NCBI RefSeq assembly: GCF_027257195.1
Contig: NZ_JAPDFS010000008.1
Location: 1 to 52,316, forward strand
Reading direction: 5' to 3'
Source: Halorubrum sp. F4
GTDB taxonomy: Archaea > Halobacteriota > Halobacteria > Halobacteriales > Haloferacaceae
Length of the DNA stretch: 52,316 nucleotides
Positions 48,351 to 52,316 of the stretch are shown here, in pieces. The position numbers were made by a program, and so were the translations under genes. Each line of letters starts with the position of its first letter. The first letter of the stretch is position 1. Below the pieces are notes generated by a model, which was not told the DNA's origin, made no database searches, and was given only the letters and a program-made list of their open reading frames with translations.

Positions 48351-49016
48351 CTACTCTTCCGACATCCGTTGAATGCGGTCGTTAGCCCCCGATAGGTCCG
48401 CTAATGAAGCACCATCCTCGAGTTGAGCGATGATCTCCTCCTGACGCTCAAGTTTTCCCTCACAATGTTCAAGTGCACGATCAATGTCGTCTTGTGGGAC
48501 GAAGAGGACCCCCTCCTCGTTGGCAATCGCGACATCTCCGGGTTCAACCGTTGTGCTGCCAGCTTGGATGGGGACGTTAATGTCTCCACCAATTCCTAAT
48601 CCTCGTACAGTCCTCGTGCTCTTAGCTCGTGCAAATACGGGGAATCCAAGTTTTCGAATCCCATGCGTATCGGTGACCGCTCCGTCGATTACGACCGCTT
48701 CTACACCTCGGGCCATCGCAGCATGCGTAGTAACGTCGCCCCATGGAGCATTCGTCGTATGTCCACCCATGTCGATTACGATGACGTCACCTGGTTTTGC
48801 GAGCTCAGTTGCCTTGTGGACCATTGTTCCATCCTCCGGGGGGATTCGAACCGTCAAGGCAGGCCCCACAATATTCGCTGAATCGGAGGTCTCCATAAAC
48901 TTGATCTGGGGAGATGTGTGTCCAAAATGGACGTGATGACCGAGGTCATTCGGGTTGATTTCACGAAGGGCGTCGAGCTGCTCGTCACTTGGTCGTTCGA
49001 AGTCTTCGACAATCAT
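48351..49016 (-). CDS. RraA/HMG-aldolase-like family protein
   Basis: 221 aa from the ATG at 49016 (MIVEDFERPSDEQLDALREI); in-frame starts further up (to 49133) lie in the gap and are less likely. Signatures: VGPALTVRIPPEDGTMVHKA, GDVIVIDMGGHTTNAPWGDV, ARGVEAVVIDGAVTDTHGI and FPVFARAKSTR. The family includes 4-hydroxy-4-methyl-2-oxoglutarate aldolase/oxaloacetate decarboxylase and RNase E inhibitor-like proteins. Archaea lack RNase E regulation of that kind, so an aldolase or decarboxylase role is favoured. The usual Arg of DGAVRD is Thr here, which may alter activity. It is the last gene of the transporter operon, 225 bp after the second permease. Confidence 0.85.
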   Translation of the reverse strand: MIVEDFERPSDEQLDALREINPNDLGHHVHFGHTSPQIKFMETSDSANIVGPALTVRIPPEDGTMVHKATELAKPGDVIVIDMGGHTTNAPWGDVTTHAAMARGVEAVVIDGAVTDTHGIRKLGFPVFARAKSTRTVRGLGIGGDINVPIQAGSTTVEPGDVAIANEEGVLFVPQDDIDRALEHCEGKLERQEEIIAQLEDGASLADLSGANDRIQRMSEE

Positions 49017-49241
49017 TGGTGTATGTCCCTTAGTACCGACCATAATGAACGTTATCATGGGATTCGGTCTCATATGTGAATTATCGAATCTCCAGACGAG
49101 AAAAACGAGAGCTACCATCGCGTGGGGGATCAATCGAAAACCTCTGTATTTTTGGCTCTGATGGGACTTAGCAGGCTTTCATCCATCAGAGCAGTATTTT
49201 TTGTAATACTACTACAGAGAATCGATCCTAAAACTGGGTCA

Positions 49242-50051
49242 TCAAAAGATTTCAGTAACGTCGGTAACGAGGTTAACCAATCCAAGAATGATGAACACGA
49301 CCAGCATCTGTATTACAGCGATCGCTGCTAAGTCAGGGGTGAACCCGTATTCGAGATTTTGGAAGATCACCATAGGGAGGGTCGTTCCACCACCTGGTTT
49401 GATGAGAAACAGAGACACGGGAACGTTGTTATACGAGACGATGAACGAGAAAACTCCCCCTGCGAACACGCCTGCTTTGATAAGCGGAAGTGTAATGTAA
49501 CGGAACGTTTGGTACTTATCTGCACCCAGATCACGAGCACTCGTTTCCAAATTCTCGTCGAATTCTTTGAGGCTAGTCGTGACAAAAATGACTACGAAAG
49601 GGATGGCGATTACAGTATGACCGATAATCAAAGCAGGTTCACCCAGTGGGAGTTGCAGCTGGTAGAAAAAGACGAGAAGTGCTAGACCGATAACGACCTG
49701 TGGAACAGTTAGTGGCGCACTGAATGTGCCCTGAAGACCGTTTACGAACCTAGGCTGAAAGCGGATGAGGGCGTACGCTGCTAGCGTCCCGAAGATGGTC
49801 GCGATAATACCAACGATAATCGCGATACGGAGACTGAAGATAAGCGGCTGAATGTACTCGGAGAATTGGCTGAAAGCAGCGATGTACCACTTGAGAGTTA
49901 TCCCGCTTGGTGGGAACTCGAGACGCTGGCTCGGTCCGAGAGCCATTATGAAGACGATTAAAATCGGGAAAATCGAGAAGGTGTAAATCCCAAACAGCAC
50001 TAACTTGTAGCCGAGCGACTCGAGACGTCTTTTCGTCTGTTGTGATACCAT
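49242..50051 (-). CDS. ABC transporter permease, PotC-like
   Basis: 269 aa, six predicted membrane helices (about 14-36, 70-92, 102-125, 135-157, 190-212, 240-262). The ATPase-contact EAA loop is NLETSARDLGADKYQTFRYI. It pairs with the permease encoded immediately upstream (stop and ATG adjacent at 50052/50051) to form the membrane channel of a spermidine/putrescine-type importer. Confidence 0.93.
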   Translation of the reverse strand: MVSQQTKRRLESLGYKLVLFGIYTFSIFPILIVFIMALGPSQRLEFPPSGITLKWYIAAFSQFSEYIQPLIFSLRIAIIVGIIATIFGTLAAYALIRFQPRFVNGLQGTFSAPLTVPQVVIGLALLVFFYQLQLPLGEPALIIGHTVIAIPFVVIFVTTSLKEFDENLETSARDLGADKYQTFRYITLPLIKAGVFAGGVFSFIVSYNNVPVSLFLIKPGGGTTLPMVIFQNLEYGFTPDLAAIAVIQMLVVFIILGLVNLVTDVTEIF

Positions 50052-50969
50052 CTAGACCACCTCTCCACGGGATTGACCTAGGTGGTTCGAGACGACGATT
50101 ACAATTATCGCAAATATCATGAGTACGATGGCTAGTGCCGAGGCTAAATTGAAGTTAGTGAGATAGCCAACATAAGTGTAGATCGCGGTGGCCATGACCT
50201 CGGTTGTCCCACCGAGAATCGACGGCGTCGTAAACGAACTAATGGTTAGAGCAAACACGAGCAGAAAGCCTCCAAGCAGCCCTTGCTTACTCAACGGAAG
50301 CAGTACGTATCGAACCACCCCGAGCCGTGACGCCCCGAGGTCCTGAGCAGCTTTCTCAAGGGAAGGCTCAATTTTGCCAAGTGAGGTCATGAGACTTATC
50401 ACGGCTATTGGCAAGAATACGTGTACGAGGCCGATATAGATACCGTACTCGTTGTTCACCAGTTTCACGCCTTCAGAGAGACCTGTCCACCGGAGGAACG
50501 TGTTCAGGAATCCATTTTGGAGAAGGATGATAAGCCACCCGAAGGTCCGGACAACGACACTGGTGAGATAGGGAACCATGACCAAGAGTAGGAAGAACGC
50601 TCGTTTCTGAGAGCTCTCGAGACGCGTAATATGGTACGCTACCGGATAGCCGATTACGAGGGTCGACACGGCAACCGCAACCCCCATCACCAACGTACGA
50701 ATCAACGTAGCAATAAAGTACGAATCAGAGAAAATCGAGATATAATTATCCAATGTAAGGTTGGTTATCGTTCCGGGGAGGAAATCTGTCTGGAAGCTTA
50801 TTCCCAATAGTATGAGCACGGGGATGAAGAAGAAGACGAGTAAGAACACTAATCCAGGAGACAGCAACGGTAACGCCCCCAGGAACGAAAGCCGGTCCAG
50901 GAGGTTCTTGATATAGCTACCAAACGCGTTAAGGCGTGACGATTGTGTAACGCTGGTGAGCATTTTCAT
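50052..50969 (-). CDS. ABC transporter permease, PotB-like
   Basis: 305 aa with six or seven hydrophobic helices (first at about 35-58, LLSPGLVFLLVFFFIPVLIL). The EAA loop is SLEKAAQDLGASRLGVVRYV. The ATG at 50969 overlaps the ATPase gene stop by 4 nt (ATGA), so the operon order is ATPase, this permease, second permease. Confidence 0.93.
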   Translation of the reverse strand: MKMLTSVTQSSRLNAFGSYIKNLLDRLSFLGALPLLSPGLVFLLVFFFIPVLILLGISFQTDFLPGTITNLTLDNYISIFSDSYFIATLIRTLVMGVAVAVSTLVIGYPVAYHITRLESSQKRAFFLLLVMVPYLTSVVVRTFGWLIILLQNGFLNTFLRWTGLSEGVKLVNNEYGIYIGLVHVFLPIAVISLMTSLGKIEPSLEKAAQDLGASRLGVVRYVLLPLSKQGLLGGFLLVFALTISSFTTPSILGGTTEVMATAIYTYVGYLTNFNLASALAIVLMIFAIIVIVVSNHLGQSRGEVV

Positions 50970-52081
50970 TTGTCTGTTTTGATGATTTTCACGTGTTCGG
51001 GTTTACATTTGATCCAGACGTCGTCTTGTGGACCGAACTCGGACTTTCTCCCTGTGTTTTTATCTTCAACGATGAACTCTTTCCCAACGTCATCACCAAT
51101 TACTGTCTCGTTGACCGTCAGTCGATATTGAACTATCGAACCCAGTAAGAACTCGTGGTTCAAAGTCGCAGAAAGTCGATTTTGTGCGGAGGAGGAGTCT
51201 TTCGCAGCACGTATATCGCATTTCTCTGGACGAAGACATATCGCAACGTCATCTCCGACGGTCAATGCTTGGCCATCACTCGCGACGCCTTCAAAACGGA
51301 CACCAGTCTCGTTGGACTCTGCAACGTATCGATTCGCGGTCTCGCTGACGATAGTCCCGTGGATCAGGTTCGATTTGCCGATAAAATTCGCGACGAACTG
51401 GCTATTGGGGAACTCATAAATCTCGCTCGGAGTTCCTTTCTGTAACTTCTTCCCATCATTCATGACCACGATCTTATCAGAGAGGACCATGGCTTCCTCC
51501 TGGTCGTGTGTTACGTGGACCGTGGTGATATTGAGTTCATTTTGAAGCTTCTTCAGCTCAATCTGAAGCTGTTCACGGAGCTTCAAGTCGAGGGCTGAGA
51601 ACGGTTCGTCAAGAAGCAATACGGATGGTTCTTTCACTAACGCTCGCGCCGTCGCGACACGCTGACGTTGGCCGCCGGAGAGTTCACCGATAGATCGGTC
51701 CTCGAGGCCACCAAGTTCGACCATTTCGAGGACATCTTTTACCCTCTCCACACGTTCCGACTTCGGCATGCCCTCCATCTTCAACCCAAAACCCACGTTC
51801 TGACCGACCGACATATGGGGAAATAGAGCGTACTCCTGGAATACCTTCACCGTGTCACGATTCTCTGCCCCGATATCGTTGACGCGTTCACCGTTTATCC
51901 TAATATCTCCAGAATCCGGAGTCGTGAGTCCTGCAATCATGTCCAATGTCGTGGTTTTCCCACATCCAGACGGGCCTAGTAGAGTCAATAGTTCACCCTC
52001 CTCTATATCGAACGAGATATGATCTACAGCAGTGACATTACCGTATGTTTTGCGGATGTCACGCACATCAACGTATGCCAT
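50966..52081 (-). CDS. ABC transporter ATPase, PotA-like
   Basis: 371 aa from the ATG at 52081 (MAYVDVRDIRKTYGNVTAVD); an ATG two codons earlier is possible. Walker A GPSGCGKTT (about 37-45), Q-loop FQEYALFPHM, signature LSGGQRQRVATARA, Walker B VLLLDEPFSALD and the switch His in TVHVTHDQEEA. The C-terminal TOBE regulatory region spans about 240-371 (FIGKSNLIHGTIV, AICLRPEKCDIRA). It powers import of the ligand bound by the Tat-exported lipoprotein. First gene of the leftward operon. Confidence 0.95.
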   Translation of the reverse strand: MAYVDVRDIRKTYGNVTAVDHISFDIEEGELLTLLGPSGCGKTTTLDMIAGLTTPDSGDIRINGERVNDIGAENRDTVKVFQEYALFPHMSVGQNVGFGLKMEGMPKSERVERVKDVLEMVELGGLEDRSIGELSGGQRQRVATARALVKEPSVLLLDEPFSALDLKLREQLQIELKKLQNELNITTVHVTHDQEEAMVLSDKIVVMNDGKKLQKGTPSEIYEFPNSQFVANFIGKSNLIHGTIVSETANRYVAESNETGVRFEGVASDGQALTVGDDVAICLRPEKCDIRAAKDSSSAQNRLSATLNHEFLLGSIVQYRLTVNETVIGDDVGKEFIVEDKNTGRKSEFGPQDDVWIKCKPEHVKIIKTDK

Positions 52082-52175
52082 AAGCAATCAGCGTAGTGAA
52101 CGATATTAAATGGTGGTGTATAGCACAACTCAAGCCTCGATGGAATCTACTGGAAAGAAGCGTATGGAAGTAGAC

Positions 52176-52316
52176 GGCTGTGTTGAATCGCCATACAGCA
52201 ACGAGGTGAGCCGCTAAATCAAAGGAGTTGAAGCGGGAGACTTCAGTTGATCATGACCCAAATCTCCCGCTTCATCGGGGAGGTTGTGCCGGTTGCTCAA
52301 AGAGTTACTGGCGATG
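52176..52316 (+). mobile_element. IS5-type element, left end, continues past window
   Basis: The terminal repeat GGCTGTGTTGAATCGCC at 52176-52192 is followed at 52253 by a transposase start. It belongs to the same broad IS5-type group as the element at 9127-10061 but is a different subtype by sequence. Confidence 0.75.
52253..52316 (+). CDS. IS5-family transposase, 5' end only
   Basis: ATG at 52253 reads MTQISRFIGEVVPVAQRVTG up to the window edge. This is the usual N-terminus of haloarchaeal IS5-family transposases (ISRFxxxVVxxAQ). The catalytic part lies outside the window. Confidence 0.78.
   Translation, partial: MTQISRFIGEVVPVAQRVTGD

Overview
The window is haloarchaeal DNA (class Halobacteria). 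The proteins are acidic, TATA boxes sit about 26-29 nt before start codons, genes overlap as ATGANTGA, and many families are haloarchaeal: a TbsP-like regulator, an Orc1/Cdc6 origin, a DUF6788-like protein, a PhiH1-repressor-like protein, ISH4/ISH3/IS5-type elements and tiny zinc-ribbon proteins. ParA genes, an iteron origin beside orc1/cdc6, toxin-antitoxin modules and many insertion sequences point to a plasmid, megaplasmid or chromosomal integrated plasmid region rather than core chromosome.

Layout. 1-1.1 kb: parA and a repetitive partner gene that runs off the left edge. 1.2-8.2 kb: accessory genes (a 45-aa ORF, a possible DUF3800/RNase H-fold protein, a PAS histidine kinase, PadR and TbsP-like regulators, a short tyrosine recombinase) and a nuclease-like gene bounded by a perfect 24-bp direct repeat. 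8.5-10.2 kb: an IS5-type element with an 8-bp target duplication splits an 86-codon zinc-ribbon gene. 10.4-18.9 kb: a divergent winged-helix gene faces a two-gene restriction-modification-like operon (1381-aa adenine methylase, then a PLD-nuclease/SNF2-type helicase). 19.0-25.5 kb: a 133-bp direct repeat brackets a cassette of four tightly overlapping genes, comprising a membrane protein, two unknowns and a zinc-hook SMC/Rad50-like ATPase. It resembles the Lamassu/ABC-three-component defence layout and is my best candidate for an undescribed system. 25.5-29.2 kb: replication origin with eight iterons around orc1/cdc6, followed by a truncated second orc C-terminus. 29.2-38.7 kb: MNT nucleotidyltransferase without its partner, TRAM protein, DUF6788-like protein, two small zinc proteins, an AT-rich pair of tyrosine recombinases (one apparently dead and fused to a winged helix and a C2H2 finger), a nuclease operon, a PhiH1-like repressor with two operators, a parA relic and VapBC.

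38.9-52.1 kb: a catabolic and transport region with an HpcH/HpaI aldolase, M20 hydrolase, FAH-family hydrolase, amidohydrolase, Rieske ferredoxin, RraA-like protein and a complete polyamine-type ABC importer (binding protein, two permeases, ATPase). The set suggests uptake and breakdown of an organic, possibly aromatic or amine, compound. It is broken up by a complete ISH4-type element, an ISH3 relic, an IS630 copy, an IS1595 relic and a 126-bp MITE. The window ends inside another IS5-type element.

All assignments come from reading the sequence. No database search was run, so family names are recognition and pathway statements are inference.
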